From NCBI GenBank assembly GCA_000218745.1, contig GL947595.1, positions 432,556-496,555 of the forward strand: a stretch of 64,000 nucleotides of DNA. The letters are read 5' to 3'. Origin of the DNA: Prochlorococcus marinus bv. HNLC2. GTDB lineage: Bacteria > Cyanobacteriota > Cyanobacteriia > PCC-6307 > Cyanobiaceae. The translations under genes and the position numbers were made by a program. The first letter of the stretch is position 1; every line of letters begins with the position of its first letter. Positions 1 to 11,279 of the stretch are shown piece after piece. A model generated the notes under the pieces. The model did not search any database and was not told where the DNA came from. It was given only the letters and a program-made list of their open reading frames with translations.

Positions 1-1859
1 TTTCTCTTAACAAAGAAATTATTTTAAAAGCGAAACAATTAGGGTTTTCTGATAAACAAATAGCAAATTTAACAAATAATGATTTTTTTGAAGTTAGAAA
101 CTATAGGATAAGTCTTAATGTTTTACCAATATATAAAACTGTCGATACTTGTTCTGCAGAGTTTGAATCTACTACACCATACCATTACTCCACCTATGAA
201 GACGCATTTAACAATGGTAATAAGGATCTTATAGATAATGAAGGATTTCGTGATGAAAGGGAAGATTTAAAGAAAGTAATGATTCTGGGAGGCGGTCCTA
301 ATAGAATTGGACAAGGTATTGAATTTGATTACTGTTGTTGTCACGCCTCATATCAATCCTCTGCTTCTGGTTTTCAAACTATTATGGTCAATAGTAATCC
401 CGAAACTGTTTCAACTGATTATGATACTAGTGATATTTTGTATTTTGAACCTGTTACTTTAGAAGACGTTTTAAACATTATTGAATCTGAGAAACCTTAT
501 GGAGTAATAGTCCAGTTTGGAGGTCAAACCCCTTTAAAACTTTCTCTCCCATTATTTAATTGGTTAAATTCTAAAAATGGTATTAGAACTGGTTGCAAGA
601 TACTTGGTACATCACCAATTTCAATCGATATTGCTGAGGACAGAGAGGAGTTTACGAAAATACTAAATGAATTAAATATTCGTCAACCTGTTAATGGAAT
701 TGCACGTAATGAAAAAGAAGCTTTAAAAGTTTCTGAGGATATTGGATTTCCTCTAGTTGTTCGTCCATCATATGTTCTAGGAGGTAGAGCTATGGAAATA
801 GTAAGAACTCTTCCTGAATTAAAAAGATATATTTCTGAGGCTGTAAAAGTTTCCCCTGATCATCCCATTTTACTAGATCAATATTTAAGTAATTCTATTG
901 AAATAGATGTAGATGCTTTGAGTGATAAAGATGGGAATGTTGTTATAGCAGGATTGATGGAACATGTTGAGCCAGCAGGTATTCACTCAGGCGATTCAGC
1001 ATGTTGCTTACCATCTATATCTTTATCCGAATTTACTTTAAACACAGTTAGACAATGGACAAAATTAATAGCTAAAAAACTAAATGTTGTTGGTCTAATA
1101 AATCTTCAATTTGCTGTTAAAAATATTAATAATGATGAATCTGAAGTTTATATTTTAGAAGCCAATCCTAGAGCTTCAAGAACTGTACCTTTTGTTTCAA
1201 AAGCAATTGGAAAACCCATAGCAAAATTTGCTACAGAGTTAATGCAAGGGAAAACTTTAGAAGATTTAAATTTTACTAAAGAATTAATTCCTAATTTTCA
1301 AGCTGTTAAAGAAGCTGTATTGCCATTTAAAAGATTTCCAGGTTCAGATACTTTACTTGGACCTGAAATGCGTTCCACAGGAGAAGTTATGGGCTTAGCC
1401 AAAGATTTTGGGATAGCTTATGCTAAATCTGAATTAGCAGCTGGTAATGGTGTACCGACAAAAGGTTTAGCATTTCTCTCAACTAATGATTTAGACAAAT
1501 CTTATCTTTTTGAAATTGCAAATGATCTCACTAATCTTGGTTTTAAATTAATAGCTACAGAGGGTACTTCTAATTACTTATCAAATTTAGGAATTACGGT
1601 CGAAAGTGTTTTTAAGGTCCATGAAGGCAGACCAAATATTGAGGATATGATTAGGTCTGGTCTTGTTCAATTAGTTATTAATACTCCTATAGGATCACAA
1701 GCTTTATATGATGATCAATACTTGAGAAGAGCATCTTTAGAATATAATGTACCTACATTTACTACTATTCCTGCAGCTAAAGCGGCAATAAGAGCGATTA
1801 AATCTTTAAGAGTTAATGATCTTGAGACAATCTCACTTCAGGAGATTCATGAGAAATAA
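1..1859 (+). CDS. carB: Carbamoyl-phosphate synthase large subunit (3' part)
   Basis: The frame is open from base 3, so the gene begins upstream of the window and only its C-terminal part is here. The large subunit combines ammonia from the small subunit, bicarbonate and two ATP into carbamoyl phosphate for arginine and pyrimidine synthesis. Visible are the start of the second ATP-grasp half (ILGGGPNRIGQGIEFDY, the usual repeat of the N-terminal PNRIGQG motif), the loops VNSNPETVSTDYD and VQFGGQTP, the metal-binding ILEANPRASRTVPF, and a C-terminal allosteric domain (near ATEGTSNYLSNLGI). It is intact to its TAA and converges on the small minus-strand gene 6 bp away. Confidence 0.97.
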   Translation, partial: SLNKEIILKAKQLGFSDKQIANLTNNDFFEVRNYRISLNVLPIYKTVDTCSAEFESTTPYHYSTYEDAFNNGNKDLIDNEGFRDEREDLKKVMILGGGPNRIGQGIEFDYCCCHASYQSSASGFQTIMVNSNPETVSTDYDTSDILYFEPVTLEDVLNIIESEKPYGVIVQFGGQTPLKLSLPLFNWLNSKNGIRTGCKILGTSPISIDIAEDREEFTKILNELNIRQPVNGIARNEKEALKVSEDIGFPLVVRPSYVLGGRAMEIVRTLPELKRYISEAVKVSPDHPILLDQYLSNSIEIDVDALSDKDGNVVIAGLMEHVEPAGIHSGDSACCLPSISLSEFTLNTVRQWTKLIAKKLNVVGLINLQFAVKNINNDESEVYILEANPRASRTVPFVSKAIGKPIAKFATELMQGKTLEDLNFTKELIPNFQAVKEAVLPFKRFPGSDTLLGPEMRSTGEVMGLAKDFGIAYAKSELAAGNGVPTKGLAFLSTNDLDKSYLFEIANDLTNLGFKLIATEGTSNYLSNLGITVESVFKVHEGRPNIEDMIRSGLVQLVINTPIGSQALYDDQYLRRASLEYNVPTFTTIPAAKAAIRAIKSLRVNDLETISLQEIHEK

Positions 1860-1865
1860 TAATTT

Positions 1866-2084
1866 TTAATTATTTTTTTCTAAATTTTTTCTTAAATCAT
1901 TAGCAAGAACATTTTTGCCAAGAGAAATAAGCTTTAAAGTATCTTCATGCATCTTTATTTGAGCATCAGCAATTTGTAATCTCCTTATAATCTCCTTTGC
2001 TTCATCTGATAATTCATCAATGAAATATTTTTTTCCATCAAAGGTTAATACTCCCTTTTTTTTATTTGATTCTTGTTCAGGCAT
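1866..2084 (-). CDS. Small conserved protein, DUF6447-like
   Basis: A 72-residue soluble protein of unknown function. It has a lysine-rich N-terminus, a segment LTFDGKKYFIDELSDEAKE, then a long predicted helix that may form a coiled coil. The pattern resembles small cyanobacterial and phage proteins grouped as DUF6447; this is from memory and not certain. It lies between the 3' end of carB (convergent) and the ABC exporter, with about 30 bp on each side, and probably has its own transcript or shares that of the upstream minus-strand neighbour. No catalytic motif is visible. Confidence 0.6.
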   Translation of the reverse strand: MPEQESNKKKGVLTFDGKKYFIDELSDEAKEIIRRLQIADAQIKMHEDTLKLISLGKNVLANDLRKNLEKNN

Positions 2085-2115
2085 GAAATTTTTAAACTCA
2101 ATAAATAAGATAATT

Positions 2116-3822
2116 TTAATTTTTGTTTATTAATTGTTTTTCACATAATTCTTTATAAATTCCTTCTTTCTTTAATAAATCAAGATGTTTTCCTACATCT
2201 ATAATTTTGCCTTTATCAAAAACTATAATCTTATCTGAATTTTGCGTAGTTGATAATCTATGAGCAATTATCACAACTGTTCTATTTTTCATTGCTTGAT
2301 TTAAACCTTTTTGTACTTCATTCTCAGAATCAGCATCAAGAGCGCTAGTTGCTTCGTCTAATAAAAGGATAGAAGGATTACCTAAAATAGCTCTTGCAAT
2401 AGCTAACCTCTGTATCTGTCCCCCTGAAAAATTACAATTTCTTTCTGTGATATAGGTATTATATTTTTCTGGTAATTTGTTAATGAATTCATCTGCATTT
2501 GCAATTTTTGCTGATTTCATAACGTCATCATCACTAAATTTTCTTCCCATTTTTATTGCTTCTTTTATTGTTCCTGAGAATAAAAATGGTTGTTGTTGAA
2601 CGATTGCTATATTCTTTCTTACACATTTAGAATTAATTGATTTAATATTTTTACCATCAATATAAATATCTCCACTACTTTGTTTTTGAAATTTTAAAAT
2701 AAGAGACATCATTGTACTTTTGCCAGCTCCTGAAGCACCTACAAAAGCAACTATCTCTCCTTTAGAAATTTCTAAATCTATATCTTTTAAAGCAAATGAA
2801 CCGTTCTTATATGAGAAATTAACTTTTTTAAATTCAATCTTTCCATTAATTTTATTTATATTCAATTCATTTTCTATCTCTTCTTCTGATGGGTTTAAAT
2901 TGATTTTTTGGAGTCTTTTAAGAGAGGCTTCTGCTTGTTTAAATTCGTTGAAATTTGTTGTTATGTGACTTATTGGATCAATTAACATAAGTATTGCAGC
3001 AAAGAAACTACTAAACTCTGAGTTACTAAGTAAACCTAAATTTATCCTAAATGCACCTAAAGCAAGTATTGCTAATATTCCGAATGCCTCTATAAAGCCA
3101 ACTATAGGATGTTGAAGAGCTAGTAATTTTAGTGTTTTAAATTTAGCTTTTTTATTCTTAATTAATTGCTCTTTAAATCTTTGTTGTATCCAATTCTCTG
3201 CAGCAAAAGCTCTAACTGTTGTTATTCCATTTATTGATTCACCCAAGAGTCCAGCTAAATCACTAGTTGATTCTTGACTTTTTTCAGAGGCTAAAAGTAC
3301 TTTTTCGCCAAATTTATTTACTGAGAGAATAATTAAAGGTGCAAGTATAAAAGTTGAAATTGTTAATGACCAATCTAAATAAAACATATAAATAATTACC
3401 GCTAACAATTGCAATAGACACGGTAATGTATCCTGGAATGTTTTATAAATAACTTCACTCAGGCGATCTGCATCTTCAGTAAGCCTATAGGTTATGTCTC
3501 CGGCTGATAATTTTTCTATAAAGTCTATTCTTGTTTTTTGTATTTTGGAAAATAAATTTTTTCTTATATCTTCGCTTATATCTAATGATGGTTTAGCAAT
3601 AAAAAGATCTTGGCCAAATTGTGCTAATTTTTGTATTAAAAACACTATCAATGACTTTACTATTATGTCGAATACATTTCTTAAATCTCCAGAACCAATC
3701 GCTGGTATTAAATTTCCAGCAAGAAAAGCTAATATAGGCCAACATGCTACATAAATAATCATGCAAGCAAAACCTTTATTTAATTTATTTAGATAAGGTT
3801 TGAGAGATGGAATGATATCCAA
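2116..3822 (-). CDS. ABC exporter, fused permease and ATPase (MsbA-like)
   Basis: A 568-residue half-transporter that probably works as a homodimer in the inner membrane, exporting a lipid or hydrophobic substrate that cannot be identified from sequence. Residues 1-310 are a hydrophobic domain with about six membrane segments; residues 330-568 are the nucleotide-binding domain. Walker A is GASGAGKST (near 360), the Q-loop region is VQQQPFLFSGT, the ABC signature is FSGGQIQRLAIARA (near 465), Walker B is ILLLDEATSALD (near 488), and the H-loop is IIAHRLST. Length and order match MsbA/LmrA-type exporters. All nucleotide-binding motifs are intact. Confidence 0.93.
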   Translation of the reverse strand: MDIIPSLKPYLNKLNKGFACMIIYVACWPILAFLAGNLIPAIGSGDLRNVFDIIVKSLIVFLIQKLAQFGQDLFIAKPSLDISEDIRKNLFSKIQKTRIDFIEKLSAGDITYRLTEDADRLSEVIYKTFQDTLPCLLQLLAVIIYMFYLDWSLTISTFILAPLIILSVNKFGEKVLLASEKSQESTSDLAGLLGESINGITTVRAFAAENWIQQRFKEQLIKNKKAKFKTLKLLALQHPIVGFIEAFGILAILALGAFRINLGLLSNSEFSSFFAAILMLIDPISHITTNFNEFKQAEASLKRLQKINLNPSEEEIENELNINKINGKIEFKKVNFSYKNGSFALKDIDLEISKGEIVAFVGASGAGKSTMMSLILKFQKQSSGDIYIDGKNIKSINSKCVRKNIAIVQQQPFLFSGTIKEAIKMGRKFSDDDVMKSAKIANADEFINKLPEKYNTYITERNCNFSGGQIQRLAIARAILGNPSILLLDEATSALDADSENEVQKGLNQAMKNRTVVIIAHRLSTTQNSDKIIVFDKGKIIDVGKHLDLLKKEGIYKELCEKQLINKN

Positions 3823-3877
3823 GAAAGCAATTACTTAATTAATCACACTTTATCAAGACATTAGAATTTAAAAAACT

Positions 3878-4054
3878 ATGAAATTAGATCAATTCTTAAA
3901 ATGGAATAATATTGTTTCAACAGGAGGAGAGGCAAAAATGTTAATTAAATCTGGGCAGGTGAGCGTTAATGGAGAAATTGAAAAAAGGAGAGGGAGGAAA
4001 CTTAATATAGGAGATGTAGTTAAGTTTTCAAATAATGAAATAATCTATAAATAA
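3878..4054 (+). CDS. Small S4-domain RNA-binding protein
   Basis: A 58-residue gene found by reading the gap upstream of tpiA: ATG at 3878, TAA at 4052. The protein is almost only an S4 fold: MKLDQFLKWNNIVSTGGEAK, then MLIKSGQVSVNGE, then RRGRKLNIGDVV. This helix-turn-strand pattern, with a GxVxVNG core and a K/R-rich loop, is typical of the stand-alone S4 proteins of the YbcJ/YaaA type, thought to bind structured RNA or the ribosome. It is divergent from the ABC exporter, with about 55 bp between their starts, and precedes tpiA by 54 bp. Confidence 0.85.
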   Translation: MKLDQFLKWNNIVSTGGEAKMLIKSGQVSVNGEIEKRRGRKLNIGDVVKFSNNEIIYK

Positions 4055-4108
4055 TTCTTCATTTAAGCCTCAAGTTATACTAGGATATTTTCTTGGTTAA
4101 TATATTTC

Positions 4109-4834
4109 GTGAGAAAAACAGTAATTGCCGGAAATTGGAAGATGCACATGAACTGTGCAGATACGGAAAAATTCCTTTTAAAATTTTTACCTTTAATAAA
4201 AGATATTGGTATAGAAAGAAATATTGTTATAGCACCCCCATTCACTGCTATCTCAACATTTTCTGCTAATACTAATTTTAAGAATTTAAATATTGCGAGT
4301 CAAAATATTCATTGGGAGGAATCAGGTGCTTTTACAGCTGAAATATCTCCAAGGATGCTAATAGAACATCAAGTCAAGTATGCAATAGTTGGTCATAGTG
4401 AACCGCGCAAATACTTTAGTGAAAGTGATGAACAAATTAATAAAAGAGCAATATCTGCTCAGTTAAATGGACTAACACCCATTGTTTGTGTGGGAGAATC
4501 TCTTGAACAAAGGGAAAGAGGAGAAGCTGAAAGAGTTATTACAAGGCAAGTTGAGCAAGGACTAGAGGGTACTAATCCAGCAAATTTAATAGTAGCTTAT
4601 GAACCTATATGGGCTATTGGAACAGGTAAAACTTGCGAAGCTGTAGAGGCTAATAAAATATGTAAATTAATTAGAAATTTAGTAGGTTATGAAGACATTA
4701 CAATTCAATATGGTGGTTCAGTTAAACCAGATAATATAGATGAAATTATGTCTATGGATGATATTGATGGTGTTTTAGTAGGAGGTGCCTCCTTAGACCC
4801 AGTAAGTTTTGCGAGGATAGCTAATTATAGATAA
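4109..4834 (+). CDS. tpiA: Triosephosphate isomerase
   Basis: Interconverts dihydroxyacetone phosphate and glyceraldehyde 3-phosphate in glycolysis and the Calvin cycle. The 241-residue protein has the substrate-binding lysine in GNWKMHMN (near residue 10), the catalytic histidine in [12 protein letters not shown], the catalytic glutamate in [13 protein letters not shown], and the phosphate loops YGGSVKP and GVLVGGASL. The start is GTG at 4109, fixed because the conserved N-terminus begins right after it. The end overlaps the probable start region of folP, so the two are likely cotranscribed. Confidence 0.97.
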   Translation: MRKTVIAGNWKMHMNCADTEKFLLKFLPLIKDIGIERNIVIAPPFTAISTFSANTNFKNLNIASQNIHWEESGAFTAEISPRMLIEHQVKYAIVGHSEPRKYFSESDEQINKRAISAQLNGLTPIVCVGESLEQRERGEAERVITRQVEQGLEGTNPANLIVAYEPIWAIGTGKTCEAVEANKICKLIRNLVGYEDITIQYGGSVKPDNIDEIMSMDDIDGVLVGGASLDPVSFARIANYR

Positions 4835-4871
4835 CACATGGCCAAATGGTTGGGGTGAAAAAACCTCCATT

Positions 4872-5654
4872 ATGGGAATATTAAATATTACTCCAGATTC
4901 ATTTAGTGATGGCGGAGATTTTTTTAATATAGAAAATGCCTTATTACAAACACAAAAACTTGTTCAATCTGGTGTAGATATTCTAGATATTGGGGCTCAG
5001 AGCACCCGTCCTGGAGCAGATATTATTGGTGAAAAAGAAGAAATTAAAAGATTACTGCCTACTTTGATTGAAATTAGGAAAAATTTTCCTAATTTAATTA
5101 TCTCTATAGATACCTTTAATTCTGAAGTTGCTTATAAGGCTTTGAAAAATGGAGCTAACTGGATTAATGATGTTACCGGAGGGAAAAATGATAAATCTAT
5201 TTTGGATGTAGTAGCAGAATTTGATTGTCCATATGTAATAACTCACAGTAAAGGAAATAGTAAAACTATGAATAAACTATCTGTTTACAATAATTTAATG
5301 GAGGAAATTATTAATAGCTTAATAGAATTATCTGAATCAGCTATAGATAAAAATGTGAGGAAGGATAAAATTATTTGGGATCCTGGATTAGGTTTTGCAA
5401 AAAACAAGGATCATAATATTTTTATTCTAAAAAATTTAGATAGATTAAAAAGTTTTGATTTCCCTTTATTAATTGGAGCTTCTAGAAAAAGATTTATTGG
5501 AGAAATTTTGAATGAGGATAATCCCAAGAATAGGGATATAGGTTCACTTGCAGTTAGCTGCTTGTGTGCTCAAAAAAATATTGAGATAGTGAGAGTTCAC
5601 GATGTGAAATTAAATTATCAATTACTAAAAGTAGCTGATAATTTATACAGATAA
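4872..5654 (+). CDS. folP: Dihydropteroate synthase
   Basis: Condenses 6-hydroxymethyl-dihydropterin diphosphate with p-aminobenzoate in folate synthesis. Motifs include MGILNITPDSFSDGG, DIGAQSTRPGA, SIDTFNSEVAYKA, WINDVTGG, DPGLGFAKN and LIGASRKRFIG. The first ATG (4872) is the methionine inside the conserved first strand, so it gives an unusually short N-terminus. The same frame is open upstream to a TAG at 4818 and reads [14 protein letters not shown] just before this methionine, which looks like real folP sequence. The true start may be a non-standard codon such as ATT at 4824, overlapping the end of tpiA. It converges on chlH with a 12-bp gap. Confidence 0.92.
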   Translation: MGILNITPDSFSDGGDFFNIENALLQTQKLVQSGVDILDIGAQSTRPGADIIGEKEEIKRLLPTLIEIRKNFPNLIISIDTFNSEVAYKALKNGANWINDVTGGKNDKSILDVVAEFDCPYVITHSKGNSKTMNKLSVYNNLMEEIINSLIELSESAIDKNVRKDKIIWDPGLGFAKNKDHNIFILKNLDRLKSFDFPLLIGASRKRFIGEILNEDNPKNRDIGSLAVSCLCAQKNIEIVRVHDVKLNYQLLKVADNLYR

Positions 5655-5666
5655 AGTTTATATTAT

Positions 5667-8600
5667 TTATTCCTTAACTCCCTCAATTTTATCCTCAACT
5701 TCTTGATAAAGTTCTTTCAATTGTTCTATATTTTCTTCAGATGTTTCCCAATAACCTCTTCCATTAACTTCTAGTAAAGTACCAACTATTCTTCTAAAGC
5801 TATTTGGATTTAATTCCATTAACCTTTTTCTCATCTCTTCATCATTAATAAAAGTTTCATTTGTTTCTTCATAAACAAAATTATCTACTTGACCACTTGT
5901 AGCACTCCAACCAAGTGTGTAATTTAATCTGTTAGATAACTCTCTTACTCCTTCATATCCAGATTTAAGCATTCCCTCATACCATTTTGGATTAAGAAGT
6001 TTAGTTCTTGAATCAAGTCTAATGGTTTCACTAAGAGACCTAACTTGTGCATTTGATGTGGTTGTATCTGCAATAAAGCTGCTTGGTTCTTTCCCATCAT
6101 CTCTTAAGGTTTTAATTAATTTTGTTGGATCTGAATCAAAATAATGACTTACATCTGTTAATGAGATTTCTGATGAATCTAAATTTTGAAAAGTAACATC
6201 TGCAGTCTTCATTACTGACTCAAAAACATCTCTTTTCTGATTCATTTCTCCTGGATTGTCAGCATTAAAAGCATATGTTTTTCTTGATAAATACATTTCT
6301 TGTAATTCATTTTCTTCTTCCCAAGTAGAATTTTCAACGGCTAAATTAACATTAGAACTATAACTTCCACTCGCATTAGAAAAAACTCTTGCAGATGCAT
6401 CTCTTAATGATGTACCCTCCTTTTCAGCCTGTTCTAAAGAATGTTTTCTTACAAAATTCATATCTAGTGGTTCTTCTGCCTCTGCAGCTAGTTTTACCGC
6501 TTGATCTATTAAAGCCATTTGATTTATAAATAGGTCTCTGAAAACTCCAGAACAATTAACTACAACATCAATTCTTGGTCTTCCAAGCTCTTTTAATGGT
6601 ATTAGTTCCAATTTATTTATTCTTCCAACTGAATCAGGTTTAGGTTTTACTCCTACAAACCATAAAATTTGAGCTAACGATTCTCCATATGTTTTTATGT
6701 TGTCGGTACCCCATAGAACACATGCTATTGTTTCAGGCCATGAACCTTGTTCCTCTTTTTGCCTTTCAATTAGTTTGTCTACTACTGCTTTTGCAGCTGC
6801 AACAGCCGCTGTAGTAGGAATTGATTGTGGATCTAATGCATGAATATTTTTTCCGCTGGGTAAAACACCTGGATTACGTATTGGATCTCCACCAGGACCA
6901 GGTAATACATAGTTTCCATCAAGTGCTTTTATAAGACTTTCCATCTCTTTATCAGCACAAACTTGTTCTAAGCAGAATAATAAATAATCAAAAAGTTTAT
7001 TTAACTCCTTTTGATCTATCTTTTCGAAGCCTTTCAATCTACAGACTCGTAACCATGGTGTTGGGATAGTTATTCCAAAAACTGTAAGAAAATCAAATAA
7101 TTTTGATAATAACGATTTCTCTAGATAAACTCTTCCATTAACTATTTTAAGAGAATTTACCATTGAAAAAATGGCTTCTCTACATGTATTGATTATTTTT
7201 TCATTAAGTTCTACAAATTTAAGTTCGCCTTTATTATTACCTTTATAAATATCATCGATTTTGAGATTTATAGATTCTGCTAGTAAACCAGGAAGTGATC
7301 TAAGATTTTCTTGTTCTCTCTCAAGTGAAGCAATATTTACTAATGTAGCAACTGCTTCCTCTGCAGTTGGTGCTTCGCCAATTGTATGCAATCCACATGG
7401 TAGTAATCTACTTTCAATTTCCATTAATTGCTTATAAACATTTCCAACAAATAAATCTCTTTCATCTAAGCTTAAATCTGAAGCATCTTGAGTGGGTAAA
7501 TTAACGTCTTTATCTAAATTACACTGCTTTGATGTTTCAACTATGGAATTTACGATTTGGATTCCTCTACTATTCTCTCTAAGTTGTTGGTAGGAACCTA
7601 CAAGTTCACTTAAATCCTTTAAACCCTTATATAAACCAGCATTCTCAGCTGGAGGTGTTAAATAACTTATAGTGGAGGCATAACCTCTCCTTTTTGCAAT
7701 AGTTGCCTCCGATGGATTATTAGCAGCGTAATAGTAAAGGTTAGGAAGAGAACCTATTAAGGAATCTGGATAGCATGTTTCACTCATCCCCATTTGTTTC
7801 CCTGGCATAAATTCTAGGGAGCCATGTGTACCGAAATGTAGTACAGCGTCAGCTTGCCAGATCTTTTCCACATAAGTGTAATAAGCAGCAAAACCATGAT
7901 GAGGACTAGCACTTCTTGAATATAGAAGTCTCATTGGATCTCCCTCGTATCCAAATGTAGGTTGAACTCCTATAAAGACATTACCAAAATGTTTTCCATA
8001 TATAAGAAGGTTTTGCCCATCACTATTTAAGTTTCCTGGTGGTTTACCCCAGTTTTCTTCAAGTCTACTTGAATAAGGTGTGAATTCTTCATATTCTTTG
8101 ACCGACATCTTATGTGCAATATTTAACTCAGGAGATCCCTCCATAGCCTCTGCATTATTTATTACCTTCTCCATAAGTTCTTTAGAAGTTGAAGGTAGTC
8201 CATCTATCTTATAACCCTTATTTTTCATTTCTTTTAAAACTCTGAATATCGAGCCAAAAACATTTAAATATGCTGCTGTTCCTACATTACCTTTATCAGG
8301 TGGAAAGCTAAAGACCGTGATTGCTAACTTTTTATCTTCTCTTTTTTTAACTCGTAAAGTTGACCACTTTATTGCTCTTTCAGCAATTATATCTACCCTA
8401 TCTTGTAGAGTATGTGCTTTGCCAGTAGCATCATCTCTCCCAGAAAGAACTATTGGTTCTATGGCTCCATCTAATTCTGGTATTGCAATTTGCAACGCTA
8501 CTTGTACAGGGTGCAAACCTAGGTCACTTTCCTCCCATTCTTGAGTTGTTTGAAATACAAGTGGTAAAGCAACCATATATGGTCTATTTAATTTTTTAAG

Positions 8601-9677
8601 TGAGTCGATTGCTTTAGGATGATCCTGTCTTGCAGGACCGCCAACCAAGGCAAATCCTGTAAGTGATACTACTCCATCTACTATTGGAATATCTTTTTTA
8701 ATTGAATCATAGAAAAATTCATTAACTGGTTTAGAAAAATCAAGTCCACCACAAAAAATAGGTATTACCCTTGCCCCTCTATATTCCAGTTCTTGTATAA
8801 CGGCAACATAATGAGCATCATCTCCTGTAACTATATGACTTCTTTGAAGTACCAAGCCAATAGTTGGTGTTTTATCTGATTTAGCCTCGATATCTTTTCT
8901 ATTATTATCCCATGCTTGATAACTCTCTAAACTTTCAAACATATTGGGAGCCATTGGATGCCATATACCTAAATCAGGAAATGTCTCTGGATCTTGAATG
9001 TTAAATTCATCTAATTGCTGTTTAATTTCTTCTGAAACAACATATTTCTCAGAAAGCATTAATAATAGATTTTTTATATTTTCTGTAGTTCCACCTAACC
9101 AATATTGGAAACTTAAAATGAAAGTTCTAGCATCTTGAGCTTTTTCAACAGGCAAATACTTAAGAATAGAAGGTAAAGTATTTAAAAGTTTTAACATTGA
9201 ATCTTGAAAACTTGCTCCATCTGCTTCTTTTTTCTTTTTAATCAAGTCTCCAATAATACTCTTTGATTGTCCAAGTTGAGACATGCTGAATGAGCCTAAT
9301 TTATTTAGTCTCATAACTTCAGGCATTGAAGGAAAAATTACTGAAGCTTTTAAGTTGTCTTTATAGGGTGATACAGCATCTACTACCTTTTGAGCTAAAT
9401 CTTCAATAAAAATTAAAGAGGCAATAAAAATATCGGCTTTTGAAATATCTTCTACAAAATCATTGTAGTTATTATCATCTCTTAATTCCTCTATTAAGTA
9501 GCCATTTAATTCTATTCCAATAGGACCTTGGATTTGGTTAATTAATTTAGCAGCTTCTGTTAAAGAATTTTGGTATTGTGGCTCGAGAACAACATATACA
9601 GCTTTAATAATAACTTTATGTTTGTTATCCTCGGCAGGAGATACTCTGCGGTTTGCTGAGCGGACCTGCGTAAACAT
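5667..9677 (-). CDS. chlH: Magnesium chelatase subunit H
   Basis: The large porphyrin-binding subunit that, with ChlI and ChlD, inserts Mg into protoporphyrin IX, the first committed step of chlorophyll synthesis. At 1336 residues it has the usual cyanobacterial length. Recognisable segments include the conserved N-terminus ([15 protein letters not shown]), [17 protein letters not shown], the [17 protein letters not shown] region, [18 protein letters not shown], and the C-terminal [16 protein letters not shown] and [16 protein letters not shown]. It starts divergently from dapB across about 100 bp. CobN further along the window is its paralogue in the corrin pathway. Confidence 0.98.
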   Translation of the reverse strand: MFTQVRSANRRVSPAEDNKHKVIIKAVYVVLEPQYQNSLTEAAKLINQIQGPIGIELNGYLIEELRDDNNYNDFVEDISKADIFIASLIFIEDLAQKVVDAVSPYKDNLKASVIFPSMPEVMRLNKLGSFSMSQLGQSKSIIGDLIKKKKEADGASFQDSMLKLLNTLPSILKYLPVEKAQDARTFILSFQYWLGGTTENIKNLLLMLSEKYVVSEEIKQQLDEFNIQDPETFPDLGIWHPMAPNMFESLESYQAWDNNRKDIEAKSDKTPTIGLVLQRSHIVTGDDAHYVAVIQELEYRGARVIPIFCGGLDFSKPVNEFFYDSIKKDIPIVDGVVSLTGFALVGGPARQDHPKAIDSLKKLNRPYMVALPLVFQTTQEWEESDLGLHPVQVALQIAIPELDGAIEPIVLSGRDDATGKAHTLQDRVDIIAERAIKWSTLRVKKREDKKLAITVFSFPPDKGNVGTAAYLNVFGSIFRVLKEMKNKGYKIDGLPSTSKELMEKVINNAEAMEGSPELNIAHKMSVKEYEEFTPYSSRLEENWGKPPGNLNSDGQNLLIYGKHFGNVFIGVQPTFGYEGDPMRLLYSRSASPHHGFAAYYTYVEKIWQADAVLHFGTHGSLEFMPGKQMGMSETCYPDSLIGSLPNLYYYAANNPSEATIAKRRGYASTISYLTPPAENAGLYKGLKDLSELVGSYQQLRENSRGIQIVNSIVETSKQCNLDKDVNLPTQDASDLSLDERDLFVGNVYKQLMEIESRLLPCGLHTIGEAPTAEEAVATLVNIASLEREQENLRSLPGLLAESINLKIDDIYKGNNKGELKFVELNEKIINTCREAIFSMVNSLKIVNGRVYLEKSLLSKLFDFLTVFGITIPTPWLRVCRLKGFEKIDQKELNKLFDYLLFCLEQVCADKEMESLIKALDGNYVLPGPGGDPIRNPGVLPSGKNIHALDPQSIPTTAAVAAAKAVVDKLIERQKEEQGSWPETIACVLWGTDNIKTYGESLAQILWFVGVKPKPDSVGRINKLELIPLKELGRPRIDVVVNCSGVFRDLFINQMALIDQAVKLAAEAEEPLDMNFVRKHSLEQAEKEGTSLRDASARVFSNASGSYSSNVNLAVENSTWEEENELQEMYLSRKTYAFNADNPGEMNQKRDVFESVMKTADVTFQNLDSSEISLTDVSHYFDSDPTKLIKTLRDDGKEPSSFIADTTTSNAQVRSLSETIRLDSRTKLLNPKWYEGMLKSGYEGVRELSNRLNYTLGWSATSGQVDNFVYEETNETFINDEEMRKRLMELNPNSFRRIVGTLLEVNGRGYWETSEENIEQLKELYQEVEDKIEGVKE

Positions 9678-9778
9678 TTTTTTTCTTGAGTATTTCTACC
9701 AGCCTACGGTTGTTTTGACGTTATTGTGTGCAATATAAATACCGTGTAACATCATTTTTAACATAAATTTTATTTAAG
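9678..9778. promoter_or_regulatory. Divergent promoter region between chlH and dapB
   Basis: This 101-bp gap separates two genes transcribed away from each other, so it must hold both promoters unless one transcript starts inside a gene. On the plus strand there is a TTGACG at 9715-9720 and a TATAAA at 9734-9739, but the 13-bp spacing is short for a sigma-70-type promoter, so I do not assign boxes. No clear operator palindrome was seen. Confidence 0.5.
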
Positions 9779-10627
9779 ATGACTAAAAACTCCAACAAAT
9801 CCATACCAGTACTAGTTTCTGGAGCCCTAGGAAGAATGGGCCGTGAAGTTATAAATGCTGTAACAAATTCTGAAGATTGTGAATTAGTTGCGGCTATCGA
9901 TTTAAATGAAAATAAAAATGGAGAGAATATCTCAAATATATTGGATATTCCTGATAATGATATTTTTATATCAAATGATTTAGAAGGAAGTTTATGTACA
10001 GTAAGTCAAACTTTTAGAGATGGTGAATTAAAACCAGTTCTAGTTGATTTTACACATCCTGATTCGGTTTATGACAATACAAGAGCAGCAATAGCATATG
10101 GGGTTTGCCCTGTTATTGGAACTACAGGTTTAACTCCTTCGCAAATTGAAGAATTAACCTTATTTTCTCAAAAAGCATCTGTGGGTTGCGCCATAATACC
10201 TAATTTCTCAGTAGGTATGGTCTTATTGCAGCAAGCTGCATCTGTAGCAGCTAGGTTTTACGATAATATTGAGCTTATTGAAATGCATCATAATCAAAAA
10301 GCTGATTCCCCAAGCGGAACATGCATTAAAACAGCAGAAATGATCGAAGAATATCCTAAGACATTTAATGAAGCTATTGTTAATGAAACTGAGTCATTAA
10401 AAGCTGTAAGAGGAGGTATTAGAGATTCAGGTATAAATGTTCATTCAGTAAGATTACCAGGTCTATTGGCTCATCAAATTGTAATGATGGGATCACCTGG
10501 AGAATCGTATACCATAAGACACGATACAATTGATAGAAAGGCTTATATGCCAGGAGTATTAACAGCTATCAGAAAGATTAGAAATTATGAAACACTTATT
10601 TATGGACTGGAAAAACTAATTTTTTAA
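9779..10627 (+). CDS. dapB: 4-hydroxy-tetrahydrodipicolinate reductase
   Basis: Reduces hydroxytetrahydrodipicolinate with NAD(P)H in the diaminopimelate/lysine pathway. The 282-residue protein has an N-terminal Rossmann motif [24 protein letters not shown], the [13 protein letters not shown] loop, the [11 protein letters not shown] segment, the substrate-binding motif [17 protein letters not shown], and the domain-closing [13 protein letters not shown]. The ATG at 9779 gives the normal start. The next gene begins one base after the stop, so the two form an operon. dapF, later in the same pathway, is also in this window but damaged. Confidence 0.97.
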   Translation: MTKNSNKSIPVLVSGALGRMGREVINAVTNSEDCELVAAIDLNENKNGENISNILDIPDNDIFISNDLEGSLCTVSQTFRDGELKPVLVDFTHPDSVYDNTRAAIAYGVCPVIGTTGLTPSQIEELTLFSQKASVGCAIIPNFSVGMVLLQQAASVAARFYDNIELIEMHHNQKADSPSGTCIKTAEMIEEYPKTFNEAIVNETESLKAVRGGIRDSGINVHSVRLPGLLAHQIVMMGSPGESYTIRHDTIDRKAYMPGVLTAIRKIRNYETLIYGLEKLIF

Positions 10628-10628
10628 A

Positions 10629-11279
10629 ATGCTTATACCAATTAGTTTAAATCAAGTCTCAAAAATAGTTCCATCTGTTGCTACGGGTGGTCAATTTAAA
10701 TACGCTTTAGGTGATCCAAGGAAAATTTTACAAAGGCTCATAATATCTTCGATCGGAGGAGTTATAACTTTCTTAATAAGCGTTAGTCAAGATAGAAATC
10801 AAACATATTCTTTATGGTTATTATTATGTGTTTTATTTTTTTTATATATATTGTGGGGACCAATAGTAGAGGCTAGTAAAAAAAATTTAAAGTTTAGAAG
10901 TTTTAAGTTTTTTTCAATATTTGATGGTTTTGTGAGTGATATTTATCAACTTGAGAAAGTTGAAAGCTCCAGAGAGCAAACTAACAGATATGGAAGGTTA
11001 GAATTAATAGAAAAAAAAAGAACTTGGTTAGTTCTTGAATTAGAAGATGAAGAAGGTTACTTAGGCAAAATCAGTTTTCCTATGGAAAACAAACATAGTC
11101 TTTTAAAGAAAGGTGAAAATGTAAGATGTTTAGTTAGCTCTGATTCAAGAAACTTTAATAGTAAATTAGTTTTAACCGATGCTTGGTTACCGGATTTAAA
11201 TTTATGGGTTGGCGACTATCCTTACCTTCTTAGACCAGCATTTGAAGAAATATGTTTTATGTATAAAAATAATTTTTGA
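10629..11279 (+). CDS. Conserved cyanobacterial membrane protein of unknown function
   Basis: A 216-residue protein. After a short N-terminus (VPSVATGGQFKYALGDP) there are two hydrophobic segments near residues 38-52 and 62-80, then a soluble domain of mixed strands (residues 95-215) ending around DLNLWVGDYPYLLRPAFEE. This family is conserved across cyanobacteria next to dapB and, as I recall, is sometimes labelled a phosphate transporter permease. I see no transporter features supporting that label: it has too few membrane segments and no permease motif. It directly follows dapB, so it is probably cotranscribed with it. Confidence 0.75.
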   Translation: MLIPISLNQVSKIVPSVATGGQFKYALGDPRKILQRLIISSIGGVITFLISVSQDRNQTYSLWLLLCVLFFLYILWGPIVEASKKNLKFRSFKFFSIFDGFVSDIYQLEKVESSREQTNRYGRLELIEKKRTWLVLELEDEEGYLGKISFPMENKHSLLKKGENVRCLVSSDSRNFNSKLVLTDAWLPDLNLWVGDYPYLLRPAFEEICFMYKNNF

